Source: Streptomyces caniscabiei (GTDB taxonomy: Bacteria > Actinomycetota > Actinomycetes > Streptomycetales > Streptomycetaceae). From it: DNA of 64,000 nt. Position 1 is the stretch's first letter; each line of letters begins with the position of its first letter. Below, in pieces: positions 26,620 through 36,767 of the stretch. The stretch lies in the NCBI RefSeq assembly GCF_014930365.1, contig NZ_JABXWI010000001.1, positions 817,958 to 881,957 of the forward strand, written 5' to 3'. The translations under genes were made by a program, and so were the position numbers. The notes beneath the pieces are model-generated. The model was not told the origin of the DNA, did no database searches, and saw only the letters and a program-made list of their open reading frames with translations.

Positions 26620-26650
26620 GCCGGAGGCCAGGAGCAGCGCCGCCGTACGG

Positions 26651-27133
26651 TCAGCCCAGGTCGGGCGCGTGCATCGCCCGTACGCCCTCGATGTTCCCGT
26701 CCAGATAGTGCCGCAGGGACAACGGGACGAGGTGGACGGAGGCGATGCCGACCCGGGTGAAGGGGATGCGCACGATCTCGTACTCCCCCAGAGGCTCATC
26801 GACCTCGGGGCCGTGCCGCTTGGAGGGGTCCATGGACTCCAGACGGCAGACGAAGAAATGCTGGACCTTCACACCGGTCGCGCCGGCGTCCTCGCCGATG
26901 TGCTCCACGGTGTCCACGAAGCAGGGCACCACGTCGGTGATCTTGGCGCCGAGTTCCTCGTGGACTTCGCGGTGGAGCGCGTCGACGACCGTGGTGTCCT
27001 CCGGCTCGACGCCGCCTCCCGGCGTGAGCCAGTAGGGATCCATGCCCGGCTTGGTCCGCTTGATCAGGATCAGGTCATCGCCGTCGAGCAGGACGGCGCG
27101 GGCGGTGCGCTTGACCACGGGTCGTACGGTCAT
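26651..27133 (-). CDS. NUDIX hydrolase
   Basis: 160 residues starting MTVRPVVKRTAR. The Nudix box is complete: GGGVEPEDTTVVDALHREVHEELG (about 40-63), with the REVHEE catalytic acids. The family hydrolyses nucleoside diphosphates linked to another moiety; the substrate is unknown. An alternative ATG at 27154 lies immediately next to the degenerate parS site 8 and would add seven residues. No good Shine-Dalgarno favours either start. Confidence 0.88.
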   Translation of the reverse strand: MTVRPVVKRTARAVLLDGDDLILIKRTKPGMDPYWLTPGGGVEPEDTTVVDALHREVHEELGAKITDVVPCFVDTVEHIGEDAGATGVKVQHFFVCRLESMDPSKRHGPEVDEPLGEYEIVRIPFTRVGIASVHLVPLSLRHYLDGNIEGVRAMHAPDLG

Positions 27134-27154
27134 GGGAGAAATGTGGCCCCGCAT

Positions 27155-27168
27155 GTTCCACGTGAAAC
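27155..27168. other. parS site 8 (one mismatch)
   Basis: GTTCCACGTGAAAC differs from the consensus at position 4 only. It lies between the NUDIX start and the LysR 3' end. Confidence 0.75.
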
Positions 27169-27257
27169 ATCACCGGAGCGAGGAAGCGCGGCACCCCGGC
27201 GCTCACGGGCGGTCCACGAGCGGCACCCCCCCTCTGTCCAGGGGCGCGGCAGCGCTC

Positions 27258-28163
27258 TCAGGACCAGTTCCCCGCGGCCCTCAGCAGCCACTCGTGCGCT
27301 CGCGCGATGTGCGGCATGGCCAGGGTGCCGGTACGGACCACCAGGAAATAGGTCCGCAACGGAGGTACCGGGGGTTCGAGGAGGGTGACGAGGTCCCCGC
27401 GGTCCAGGGCGGAAGCGCACAGGTAGCGAGGGACCACGGCCAGTCCGGCGCCCGAGATCGCGCACGCGATGACCGCCCGAAGATCGGGGACGACGACGGT
27501 CCCGGGGGCGGCGGGCCGGGCGTCGAAGACCGCGGCCCAGTAGCGGGCGATGAAGGGCAGTGACTCGTGTACCTCGACGAGAGGAAGATCCTCCAGCGCG
27601 TGCGCCCCCTTGCGCCCCGGCCTGCCCGGACCGATCACGTCCGCCCAGCGCGGTGCGGCGACCAGGACATGCTCCTCGTCGCAGAGGGGGGTCGCGGAGA
27701 GCAGGGCACCACGCGGCTGGGCGGTGGTGATGGCCAGATCGTGGTGTCCGGCGGCCAGGCCCTCCAGTACCTCGTCGGAGGGCCCGAAGGAGACCCGCAG
27801 CGCGAAGCCCTGGCCGTCGTCGCCGGTCAGCTCGGTGAGCGCGGGCAGAGCCCGCTCGGCGGTGAACTCCGGAGGGCCGGCGAGATGGAGGGTCCGTAAG
27901 GAGGAGTCGTCGTCGAGACCGGCCTCGGCGATCTCCACCAGCGCGTCGAGATGTGGCGCGGCCTTGTGGGCGAGCTCGTCGCCGATGGTCGTGGGTGTCA
28001 CCCCGCGGGCCCTGCGAAGAAAGAGCGGGCGGCCCAGCTGGCGTTCCAGAGTGCGTATCTGCGAGGTGACGGCGGGCTGCGAGAGTCCCAGCAGGGCGGC
28101 GGCGCGGGTGAAGGAACCGGCCCGGTGCACGGTCACGAACGTCCGCAGCAAGGCCAGGTCCAT
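27258..28163 (-). CDS. LysR family transcriptional regulator
   Basis: 301 residues starting MDLALLRTFV at 28163. The winged HTH spans about 3-62 (FTRAAALLGLSQPAVTSQIRTLERQLG) and the effector-binding domain about 88-290. The nearest divergent gene is beyond 180 bp and on the same strand, so the usual divergent target is not obvious; it may act elsewhere. The upstream region contains ATAAATAAG, AT-rich for this genome, probably its promoter or binding site. Confidence 0.9.
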   Translation of the reverse strand: MDLALLRTFVTVHRAGSFTRAAALLGLSQPAVTSQIRTLERQLGRPLFLRRARGVTPTTIGDELAHKAAPHLDALVEIAEAGLDDDSSLRTLHLAGPPEFTAERALPALTELTGDDGQGFALRVSFGPSDEVLEGLAAGHHDLAITTAQPRGALLSATPLCDEEHVLVAAPRWADVIGPGRPGRKGAHALEDLPLVEVHESLPFIARYWAAVFDARPAAPGTVVVPDLRAVIACAISGAGLAVVPRYLCASALDRGDLVTLLEPPVPPLRTYFLVVRTGTLAMPHIARAHEWLLRAAGNWS

Positions 28164-28293
28164 GGTCGCCTTCCCTCCCCGCCGTCGGAGCGCCCAACTA
28201 TAAATAAGTCGATAGGCCGCTGTCGCTACTGTGATTGGACACTGACACAGAGTCAACTAGCCTTGTTCGCGCGGTTCTTCGCGCGGGGAACCG

Positions 28294-28332
28294 GGACGGT
28301 CCGAGCCACGAGGGGGGAGGCTCGGACCGTCC
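28294..28332 (-). terminator. Terminator after the trans-sulfuration gene
   Basis: GGACGGTCCGAGCC (28294-28307) pairs perfectly over 14 bp with 28319-28332, loop 11 nt. It begins 18 bp beyond the stop codon of the minus-strand gene. Confidence 0.8.
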
Positions 28333-28350
28333 GTCGTACGGAGCGCGGTA

Positions 28351-29496
28351 CTAGTCGGTAGCCATGGCGAGCGCCCGCAGCACGTCCGCCACGAGGTCGT
28401 CCGTGTCCTCCGCGCCGGCCGAGAAACGGATGAAGCCCTCCGGGACCGCGTCCCCTCCCCACCGGCCGCGTCGCTCGGCGGTGGAGCGCACCCCGCCGAA
28501 GCTCGTGGCGTCGTCCACGAGGCGGAGCGCGTCGAGGAAACGGTCGGCACGCGCGCGCGTGGGCAACGCGAACGACACCACGCACCCGTAGCGCCGCATC
28601 TGCTGCGAGGCGATCTTGTGCGAGGGATCGTCGGGCAGCCCCGGATAGCGCACCCCGGTGACCTCGGGCCGGCCCCTGAGCGCCTGGGCGACGGCCAGGG
28701 CGTTGACGTTCTGCCGGTCGGCACGCAGCTGGAGCGTGGCGAGCGAGCGGTGCGCGAGCCAGGCCTCCATCGGGCCCGGGATCGCCCCGACGATCTTGCG
28801 CCATCGCCTCACGCCGGCCATCAGCGCGGGGTCGCGTCCGGCGACGTACCCGAGCAGGACGTCCCCGTGGCCGGTCAGCTGCTTCGTTCCGCTGGCCACG
28901 GCGAAATCGGCGCCCAGATCCAGCGGGCGCTGCCCCAGCGGTGTCGCCAGGGTGTTGTCGACGGCCACCAGACAGCCACGCGCGCGTGCCGCCTCGCTGA
29001 GCCGCCGCACGTCGCACACGTCCAGCCCCGGGTTCGAGGGTGTCTCGATCCACAGCAGCCTGGCCCCGTCCAGGGCGTCCAGCTGGGCGTCGCCGCCCGT
29101 GGGTGCGCTGCGCACCTCGACGCCGTAGGACCGCAGCTGTTCACCTGCCAGCGGAAGCACGTTGTAGCCGTCGCTCGGCAGGACGATGACGTCACCGGAG
29201 CGCACCTGGGAGAAGAGGACGGCAGAGATGGCGGCCATGCCGGAGGCGAAGGCCACCGTCTCGACGTCGTTCTGCCCGGGGGCCTCCAGTTCGCCGATGG
29301 CCCGTTCCAGCAGCGTCCAGGTGGGGTTCTGGTCGCGTCCGTAGGCGTACGGGCCCGTGGGCTCGCCCGGCAGGTGGTAGTGGGCGGCGAAGACCGGTCC
29401 GGGGAGGGTGGGCTCGTGCTTGACGGGCTCGGGCAGTCCGGCGCGCACCGCACGGGTGCCCTCGCCGGGACCCGAAGCGGGGTTCTCGGTGCTCAT
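28351..29496 (-). CDS. Cystathionine gamma-lyase/synthase family PLP enzyme
   Basis: 381 residues of the Cys/Met-metabolism PLP family. The PLP lysine is in VASGTKQLTGHGDVLLG, and substrate and cofactor motifs include AFASGMAAIS and ETPSNPGLDVCD. Cystathionine gamma-lyase (cystathionine to cysteine, 2-oxobutyrate and ammonia) is the likeliest assignment; gamma-synthase or methionine lyase cannot be excluded. Its ATG overlaps the stop of the phosphatase gene by 4 nt (ATGA, 29493-29496), so the two are translationally coupled. Confidence 0.87.
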   Translation of the reverse strand: MSTENPASGPGEGTRAVRAGLPEPVKHEPTLPGPVFAAHYHLPGEPTGPYAYGRDQNPTWTLLERAIGELEAPGQNDVETVAFASGMAAISAVLFSQVRSGDVIVLPSDGYNVLPLAGEQLRSYGVEVRSAPTGGDAQLDALDGARLLWIETPSNPGLDVCDVRRLSEAARARGCLVAVDNTLATPLGQRPLDLGADFAVASGTKQLTGHGDVLLGYVAGRDPALMAGVRRWRKIVGAIPGPMEAWLAHRSLATLQLRADRQNVNALAVAQALRGRPEVTGVRYPGLPDDPSHKIASQQMRRYGCVVSFALPTRARADRFLDALRLVDDATSFGGVRSTAERRGRWGGDAVPEGFIRFSAGAEDTDDLVADVLRALAMATD

Positions 29497-29984
29497 GCGG
29501 CCCCCACCTCCACCTTCTCGCGTACGGCGGCCAGCAGGCCCGGGCTCGCGGCCTCCACGAGCTCCAGACACTCCTCGAACCCGTCCATGCCCCCGTAGTA
29601 GGGGTCCGGAACGTCGAGGTCGTCCCCGGCGGCGGGGTCGTAGGAGCGCAGGAGCCGGACCTTGTCCGCGTCCGCCGCCGTCGGCGCGAGGCGGCGCAGG
29701 GCCTTGAGGTGGCCCTCGTCGAGGGCCACGACGAGGTCGAGGCGGGAGAACCACGAGACCTGGAACTGCCGGGCCGCGTGGACGCTGTCGTAGCCGTGCG
29801 ACTCCAGGACCGCGACCGTACGCGGATCGGCGGCGTCACCCTCGTGCCAGCCTCCGGTGCCCGCACTGTCGACCTCGACCAGTCCGCCGAGCCCCGCCTC
29901 CTCGACACGGGCGCGGAAGACGGACTCGGCCATGGGGGAACGGCAGATGTTGCCGGTGCAGACGAAACAGACTCGGTACGTCAT
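29493..29984 (-). CDS. Low-molecular-weight protein tyrosine phosphatase
   Basis: 163 residues. The P-loop CTGNICRS (C9 to S16) fits CX5R(S/T), and the general-acid Asp lies in DPYYGG near the C-terminus. It removes phosphate from phosphotyrosine or arsenate-like substrates in the cytoplasm; Streptomyces members have been linked to secondary metabolism and development. It overlaps the downstream trans-sulfuration gene by ATGA and starts 9 bp after the membrane-protein gene, so at least three genes are in one operon. Confidence 0.92.
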   Translation of the reverse strand: MTYRVCFVCTGNICRSPMAESVFRARVEEAGLGGLVEVDSAGTGGWHEGDAADPRTVAVLESHGYDSVHAARQFQVSWFSRLDLVVALDEGHLKALRRLAPTAADADKVRLLRSYDPAAGDDLDVPDPYYGGMDGFEECLELVEAASPGLLAAVREKVEVGAA

Positions 29985-29993
29985 GCCGGAACC

Positions 29994-30368
29994 TCAGTCC
30001 CCGTCGGGCAGGACGAGGGAGAGTGCCCAGGAGACGATCGAGATGATCAGGGCGCCGAGAACGGCGGTCCAGAAGCCCTCCACGTGGAAACTGAGGTCGA
30101 GGACGTCGGCCAGCCACGAGGTGAGCAGCAGCATCAGCGCGTTCACGACCAGCGTGAACAGGCCGAGCGTCAGTATGAACAGGGGGAGGGTCAGCAGCCG
30201 CACGAGGGGCTTGACCACCGCGTTCACCAGGCCGAAGACGAGGGCGACCAGCAGCAGCGTGCCGACCTTCTTGCCCGTGCCGGCCCCGGTCAGTGTGATC
30301 TTGTCGACCAGCCACACCGCGACCGCCAGGGCGCCCGCGTTGGCGATCGTCTTGACTAGAAAATTCAT
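29994..30368 (-). CDS. Phage-holin-family (Phage_holin_4_2) membrane protein
   Basis: 124 residues with four hydrophobic helices: AGALAVAVWLVDKI, LLLVALVFGLVNAVV, FILTLGLFTLVVNALMLLLTSWL and AVLGALIISIVSWALSLVL. The pattern matches the small chromosomal family named after a phage holin; no phage genes are nearby, so a lysis role is not implied. Two consecutive ATG codons (30371, 30368) precede NFLVKT and either may start. No clear Shine-Dalgarno. It is divergent from the cupin gene across 60 bp. Confidence 0.8.
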   Translation of the reverse strand: MNFLVKTIANAGALAVAVWLVDKITLTGAGTGKKVGTLLLVALVFGLVNAVVKPLVRLLTLPLFILTLGLFTLVVNALMLLLTSWLADVLDLSFHVEGFWTAVLGALIISIVSWALSLVLPDGD

Positions 30369-30428
30369 CATGTGTCTGATCGTGGCAGAAGCGATCGGTA
30401 CGAGTACTGGGCAGGGGCGACTAAGTCG

Positions 30429-30746
30429 ATGAAGGCATTCCGGTTGGATGAGCTGGAGGCGGAGCGCGCCGCCAACGACGGTGCCTATCTGCAGTTCCTC
30501 CGCGAGCGGAACATGTCGGTCGGCCTGTACGCCCTCGACGCCGGTGAGCTCGATCCGCAGAGGCCGCACAACCAGGACGAGGTGTACCTCGTCGTGAGCG
30601 GCCGTGCCTCGCTCACGGTGGGGCTGGAGACGACCCAGGTGGCGCGCGGCAGCGTCGTGTACGTGCCGGCCGGGGTCGCGCACAAGTTCCACCACATCAC
30701 CGAGGATCTGAGGGTCGTGGTGGTGTTCTCTCCGCCGGAGGGCTGA
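30429..30746 (+). CDS. Small cupin-domain protein
   Basis: 105 residues, one cupin barrel. The metal-site motifs PHNQDEVYLVVSGRA and PAGVAHKFHH supply His, Glu and His ligands. The family ranges from sugar isomerases to dioxygenases and sensor proteins; nothing here narrows it. The start MKAFRLDELEAE at 30429 is preceded by a GGGGCGA-like site. A hairpin terminator follows. Confidence 0.82.
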   Translation: MKAFRLDELEAERAANDGAYLQFLRERNMSVGLYALDAGELDPQRPHNQDEVYLVVSGRASLTVGLETTQVARGSVVYVPAGVAHKFHHITEDLRVVVVFSPPEG

Positions 30747-30777
30747 CGTCCGTTTCGGCGTTCCCTAGGGGGACGAT

Positions 30778-30818
30778 CAGGGACGGACAAGGGGTGCGAA
30801 GCCCCCGGAACGTCCCTG
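30778..30818 (+). terminator. Terminator after the cupin gene
   Basis: CAGGGACG (30778-30785) pairs with CGTCCCTG (30811-30818), enclosing an inner GGGG/CCCC stem (30791-30805). Confidence 0.65.
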
Positions 30819-30908
30819 CGCGGCCCTAGCATCGAGGCAGGACAGCAGAAAGCCCGGAATCAGTGCCCCGGTGGCGGGCGACGGGTGGAGACACAAGGAG
30901 CAAGGGCG

Positions 30909-31121
30909 ATGCGGGAGATCTTCGCGGGAATGCCGTGGTGGGTGAAGTGGATCGCGGTGCCGGTCATCGCCCTGCTGGTGTTCGGCGGGCTGATAGTCAG
31001 CGTCGTCCAGGTGGTGGTGGGCCTGCTCTTCAAGGTGCTGGTCTTCGTGGCCCTGGTCGGCGGACTCATCTATGTCGTCAGGAAGTTCACGGTGGGATCC
31101 TCGTCGCGCGGCGACTGGTGA
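30909..31121 (+). CDS. DUF5326-like small membrane protein
   Basis: 70 residues starting MREIFAGMPWWVKWIAVP, with AAGGAG about 9 nt upstream. Two hydrophobic helices (about 13-30 and 32-52) end in a basic, Ser-rich tail. The sequence and its place just before ssgR agree with a streptomycete family I recall as DUF5326; the function is unknown. Confidence 0.8.
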   Translation: MREIFAGMPWWVKWIAVPVIALLVFGGLIVSVVQVVVGLLFKVLVFVALVGGLIYVVRKFTVGSSSRGDW

Positions 31122-31355
31122 GGCGTCAGCATCGTGCAACGGCTGAGGCGTGAGTGGGTGAGGCCGGTCAGGGGCGCGCCGGTAACAGGAACGTGAGGTT
31201 CCCTCGCCAGGGGGAAGTTTCCCGGCGGGGCCGTCTGCGGGCGGTGACGGGCGGCTAGAGTCCGGAAACTCGTCGCGGGCTCGATCCCCGCGGGCGGCGC
31301 ATCTCCTCCCGTGTCCCTCGCACGGGCGGCCCTCCTCGCGCTTCGGGAGTGACCC

Positions 31356-32486
31356 TTGGCCACGGCTGACACCGCACCAGCAGAACCGCTCCATCCGTCC
31401 GCCCGGTCGCGCTCCCGGTCGGCTCAGAGCGCGGTTCCTCCGACGCAGCCGGGTCCGCGATCGACATCTGCGGCGGCGGCCGATCCGTCACGTGTGCGAG
31501 CCCCGGAGACGCACGGCCCACCGCCACCTCCGCGTACGGCGCCCTCGACGGCCTCGGCTCCCCCGGTGCAGCCACGCACTTCGCCGGGCGAGGAGCACAT
31601 GCGGCGGCCGGAGTCTCCGGCGCCCCGGGGCGAGTCGCAGTCGACGGGGCTCGTCCGCTCCGCGCCGTCTCACGGGCATGGGGCAGGGAGAGGGACCCGC
31701 ATCCCGTCTCCTGCGCCGCAGGCCGCGCCCGACACAAACAGCGGCACTCTGATCGGTTCCGTGCAGCGGGCGATGCGGCTGCTGGAAGCCGTCGCCGAGC
31801 GAGAACACGGAGCGCCCGCCAAACAGTTGGCGCGGGACGCAGGGCTCGCGCTGCCGACGGCGTACCACCTGCTCCGCACACTGGTCCACGAGGGCTATCT
31901 ACGCCGGGAGAAGGGATTGTTCTTCCTCGGCGGGGCGGCCGAGCGGCTGAGCAGCAGCGGAGCGCAGCAGAAACGTCGCAGCACGGTGAGCGAGGCACTG
32001 GCGCACTGGCGGGACGCCCTGGGCGTGCCCGTCTACTTCGCGATCTACCGGGACGGCGAGATCGAGGTCATGTGCGTCGCCGACAGCGCGAACACCCCGG
32101 CTGTCGAGGAATGGGCCGATTTCCGGGAGACGGGGCACGCCCACGCCATCGGACAGTGCCTGCTGTCCCAACTGAGCGAGGAGGCCCGCCGCGACCACCT
32201 GGACCGCTATCCGGTGCAGTCACTCACCCCGTACACCGTTCGCGACGAGGAGACACTGCTCCGGCGCCTCGGGCGCCTCGGGCGCATGGAGCCGGTGGTC
32301 GAGCAGCAGGAGTACGCCCTCGGGACGGTCTGCGCCGCGATTCCCATCACCGCGGGGACGACCGCCGGGACCCTCGCCATTTCGCTGCCCTCGCACCAGG
32401 CGGCCCGGCTGTTGCCGCTGGCCCATCAGTTGCAGACGGAGATCGGAAAGCTGCTAGGAACACTCGCGATCTCTATCAGCATCTGA
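31356..32486 (+). CDS. ssgR: SsgR, IclR-type activator of ssgA
   Basis: 376 residues if translation begins at the TTG at 31356, which has GGGAG 6 nt upstream. The first about 125 residues are Pro/Ser/Ala-rich low complexity. The recognisable IclR protein starts near GTLIGSVQRAMRLLEAVAE, with the HTH (APAKQLARDAGLALPTAYHLLRTL) and a C-terminal effector domain. Known SsgR proteins are about 240 residues, so the true start may be internal, near 31740-31770. SsgR is the established activator of ssgA, and ssgA lies 97 bp downstream. The 234 bp before 31356 shows no convincing promoter. Confidence 0.85.
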   Translation: MATADTAPAEPLHPSARSRSRSAQSAVPPTQPGPRSTSAAAADPSRVRAPETHGPPPPPRTAPSTASAPPVQPRTSPGEEHMRRPESPAPRGESQSTGLVRSAPSHGHGAGRGTRIPSPAPQAAPDTNSGTLIGSVQRAMRLLEAVAEREHGAPAKQLARDAGLALPTAYHLLRTLVHEGYLRREKGLFFLGGAAERLSSSGAQQKRRSTVSEALAHWRDALGVPVYFAIYRDGEIEVMCVADSANTPAVEEWADFRETGHAHAIGQCLLSQLSEEARRDHLDRYPVQSLTPYTVRDEETLLRRLGRLGRMEPVVEQQEYALGTVCAAIPITAGTTAGTLAISLPSHQAARLLPLAHQLQTEIGKLLGTLAISISI

Positions 32487-32583
32487 AAAATCACTCCTTG
32501 TGATCTCCCGTGTACTTTCAGCAAACTTCCAGAGGTGTCAGGCGGATGATCCTGGCCAGTCGACGAACACGGCGGGGTAGGCG

Positions 32584-33021
32584 ATGCGCGAGTCGGTACA
32601 GGCAGAAGTCATGATGAGCTTCCTCGTCTCGGAGGAGCTCTCCTTCCGCATTCCGGTGGAGCTGCGTTATGAGACCTGTGATCCCTACGCTGTGCGGTTG
32701 ACCTTCCACCTGCCCGGAGACGCCCCGGTGACCTGGGCCTTCGGGCGGGAGCTGCTCATCGACGGAGTGGGCCGACCGTGCGGGGACGGGGACGTCCACA
32801 TCGCGCCCGCCGATCCGGAGACCTTCGGCGAGGTCCTGATCCGGCTTCAGGTGGGAAGCGACCAGGCCATGTTCCGGGTTGGCACGGCACCGCTGGTGGC
32901 CTTCCTGGACCGCACCGACAAGCTCGTGCCGCTGGGGCAGGAGCGTTCCCTGGCCGACTTCGACGCACTGCTCGACGAGGCGCTGGACCGCATCCTGGCA
33001 GAGGAGCAGAGCGCGGGCTGA
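32584..33021 (+). CDS. ssgA: SsgA sporulation and cell-division activator
   Basis: 145 residues, the founding SsgA-like protein, found only in morphologically complex actinomycetes. The core includes FLVSEELSFRIPVELRYE, VTWAFGRELLIDG and VAFLDRTDKLVPLGQE. SsgA marks future septum sites and activates sporulation-specific division with SsgB and FtsZ. The start MRESVQAEV at 32584 resembles the S. griseus form; an ATG at 32611 or 32614 (MSFLVSEEL) gives the S. coelicolor-like form. The upstream neighbour ssgR is its activator. It ends in a hairpin shared with the convergent gene. Confidence 0.95.
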   Translation: MRESVQAEVMMSFLVSEELSFRIPVELRYETCDPYAVRLTFHLPGDAPVTWAFGRELLIDGVGRPCGDGDVHIAPADPETFGEVLIRLQVGSDQAMFRVGTAPLVAFLDRTDKLVPLGQERSLADFDALLDEALDRILAEEQSAG

Positions 33022-33055
33022 ACGTTACGGCGACGGGGTGCCGTAACGCTTCAGC
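33017..33055. terminator. Bidirectional terminator containing both stop codons
   Basis: GCTGAA (33017-33022) and GTTACGGC (33024-33031) pair with GCCGTAAC (33040-33047) and TTCAGC (33050-33055). The ssgA stop (33019-33021) and the YibE/F stop (33051-33053) both lie in the stem. Confidence 0.75.
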
Positions 33056-34541
33056 GCTTGCGGCGCCGCCCCCTTCCGCCACGGGCCGGAGCGGGCACCG
33101 ACGCCGCTTCGGAGGTGTTCGGACGGTCGGCGGAGACGACGAGGGCGGCCAGTGCGGTGGTCACCGGCACCGAGGCCACCAGACCGATCGAGCCGACGAG
33201 GGTGCGCACGATCTCCTCGGCGACCAGTTCGCTGTTGGCGACCGTGCCGACGCTGCTCTGCGCGATCGAGAAGAGCAGCAGCAGCGGCAGCGCGGCACCG
33301 GCGTAGGCGAGGACGAGGGTGTTGACCACCGACGCGATGTGGTCCCGGCCGATGCGGATGCCCGCGCGGTACAGGTTCCGCCAGCCCATCGCGGGGTTGG
33401 CCTCGTGCAGCTCCCAGACGGCCGACGTCTGGGTGACCGTCACGTCGTCGAGCACACCGAGCGAGCCGATGATGACGCCCGCGAGCAGCAGTCCGCTCAT
33501 GTCGATCGTCGGGTACAGCCCATGGATCAGACCGGTGTTGTCGTCCGTGTTGCCGGTCAGATAGGCCGAGCCGATGAACGTCGAGCCCAGCAGGCCGATC
33601 AGCAGCAGCGAGATCAGGGTGCCGATCACCGCCACGGAGGTCCGAGCCGAGAGCCCGTGGCACATGTAGAGGGCGATGAGCATGATGGCGCTCGCCCCGA
33701 CCACTGCCACCACCAGCGGGTTCGAGCCCTGGAGGATGGCCGGCAGGATGAAGAGGGTCAGCACCAGGAAGCTGATGGCCAGTGCCACCAGGGCCATGAG
33801 ACCGCGCATCCGGCCCACGACGACGACGGCGAGTGCGAAGATCCCGGCGAGCAGCACCATCGGGAACTTCCGGTTCACATCGGTGACCGAGTACTGCAGG
33901 TCCTTGGGCGCGGCGGGTTCGTACGCGACCACGACCTCCTGGCCCTGTTCCAACTGCCGTGACTGGTCCGGCTGGACGATCTCCGTGAAGGTACGGCCCT
34001 TGTCGTCACCGGTGTCGACCCGGACCGTGGCCTTCTTGCAGGTGCCGTTCGCCTGCTGCTGCGCGGACGAGCCCTCGGCGGTGGACGTGTCGCCGGTCGG
34101 GGTCTCTCCCGAGGCGTTCACCGACGAGCAGCTGACCTCTTCGACCTTGGTGACGGTGGCCTGCTGTGTCTGCCGGTCGAAGCCCACCCCCGTGCGTTCG
34201 TGCGCCGGGGCGCCGCCGGGCCAGAGCACGACGAGACCCACGACGACCGCGGTCGCGAAGGGGATCAGCACCGCCGCGATGACCTTGCGCAGGTGCTGCG
34301 AGACGGGCGCGGCGGGGCCGTGGCTGTGACTGTGGGAATGGCCGTGGCCGCCGCCGGAGGACGGGCCCTGGCCGTGGCCCCCTCCGGAGCCATGTCCGCC
34401 TCCGGAACCGTGGCCGCCTCCGGAACCGTATCCATGGCCACCGTCGGAGCCATGCCCCTGCCCATGCCCATGGCCGTTTCCTGGGCCATGGCCGTGGGGC
34501 GGCTCGGGGGGCGGAGGCGGGGGCTGCTGCGTCGTGGTCAC
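33051..34541 (-). CDS. YibE/F family membrane protein with His/Gly-rich head
   Basis: 496 residues from the GTG at 34541 (VTTTQQPPPPPPEPP). The N-terminal 95 residues are a Pro run, then repeats of the type GGGHGSG ending in an HSHSHSHG stretch. An anchor helix follows (AVLIPFATAVVVGLVVLW), then a soluble domain with VTKVEEVSC and a GDDKGRTFTE motif. The rest is a seven- or eight-helix domain typical of YibE/F (ending with TTALAALVVSADRP). Function unknown; a transport role has been suggested for the family. It converges on ssgA. Confidence 0.85.
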   Translation of the reverse strand: MTTTQQPPPPPPEPPHGHGPGNGHGHGQGHGSDGGHGYGSGGGHGSGGGHGSGGGHGQGPSSGGGHGHSHSHSHGPAAPVSQHLRKVIAAVLIPFATAVVVGLVVLWPGGAPAHERTGVGFDRQTQQATVTKVEEVSCSSVNASGETPTGDTSTAEGSSAQQQANGTCKKATVRVDTGDDKGRTFTEIVQPDQSRQLEQGQEVVVAYEPAAPKDLQYSVTDVNRKFPMVLLAGIFALAVVVVGRMRGLMALVALAISFLVLTLFILPAILQGSNPLVVAVVGASAIMLIALYMCHGLSARTSVAVIGTLISLLLIGLLGSTFIGSAYLTGNTDDNTGLIHGLYPTIDMSGLLLAGVIIGSLGVLDDVTVTQTSAVWELHEANPAMGWRNLYRAGIRIGRDHIASVVNTLVLAYAGAALPLLLLFSIAQSSVGTVANSELVAEEIVRTLVGSIGLVASVPVTTALAALVVSADRPNTSEAASVPAPARGGRGRRRKR

Positions 34542-34620
34542 CGACCGATCATCGCAAGAACGAGCGATGCCCACTGTTCACCGCGCCACATCTGCCGCTA
34601 GCGTGGAGGCACCTTTGCAC

Positions 34621-36588
<1,968 letters not shown>

Positions 36589-36767
36589 GATACGCACGCG
36601 GGAGCGTCGCGTACGGCCGGGAAGTGGCCTCGTGCGTGGGTCCCGTTGCGTGGACGTGGTGGCTGTGTGCCCGCGCGGATCGCGACGCCCGTGCGACGAG
36701 CGGTGCTCTGCCGGCCGGTTGCCGGGAGAGCCCGCCGCCGCGGGTGGGCGGTGGCCGAGGCCGGTCG

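Noticed and set aside
29994..30368. Prophage remnant because of the holin-family protein
   Set aside because: No endolysin, integrase, repeats or other phage genes nearby, and the gene is a conserved chromosomal neighbour.
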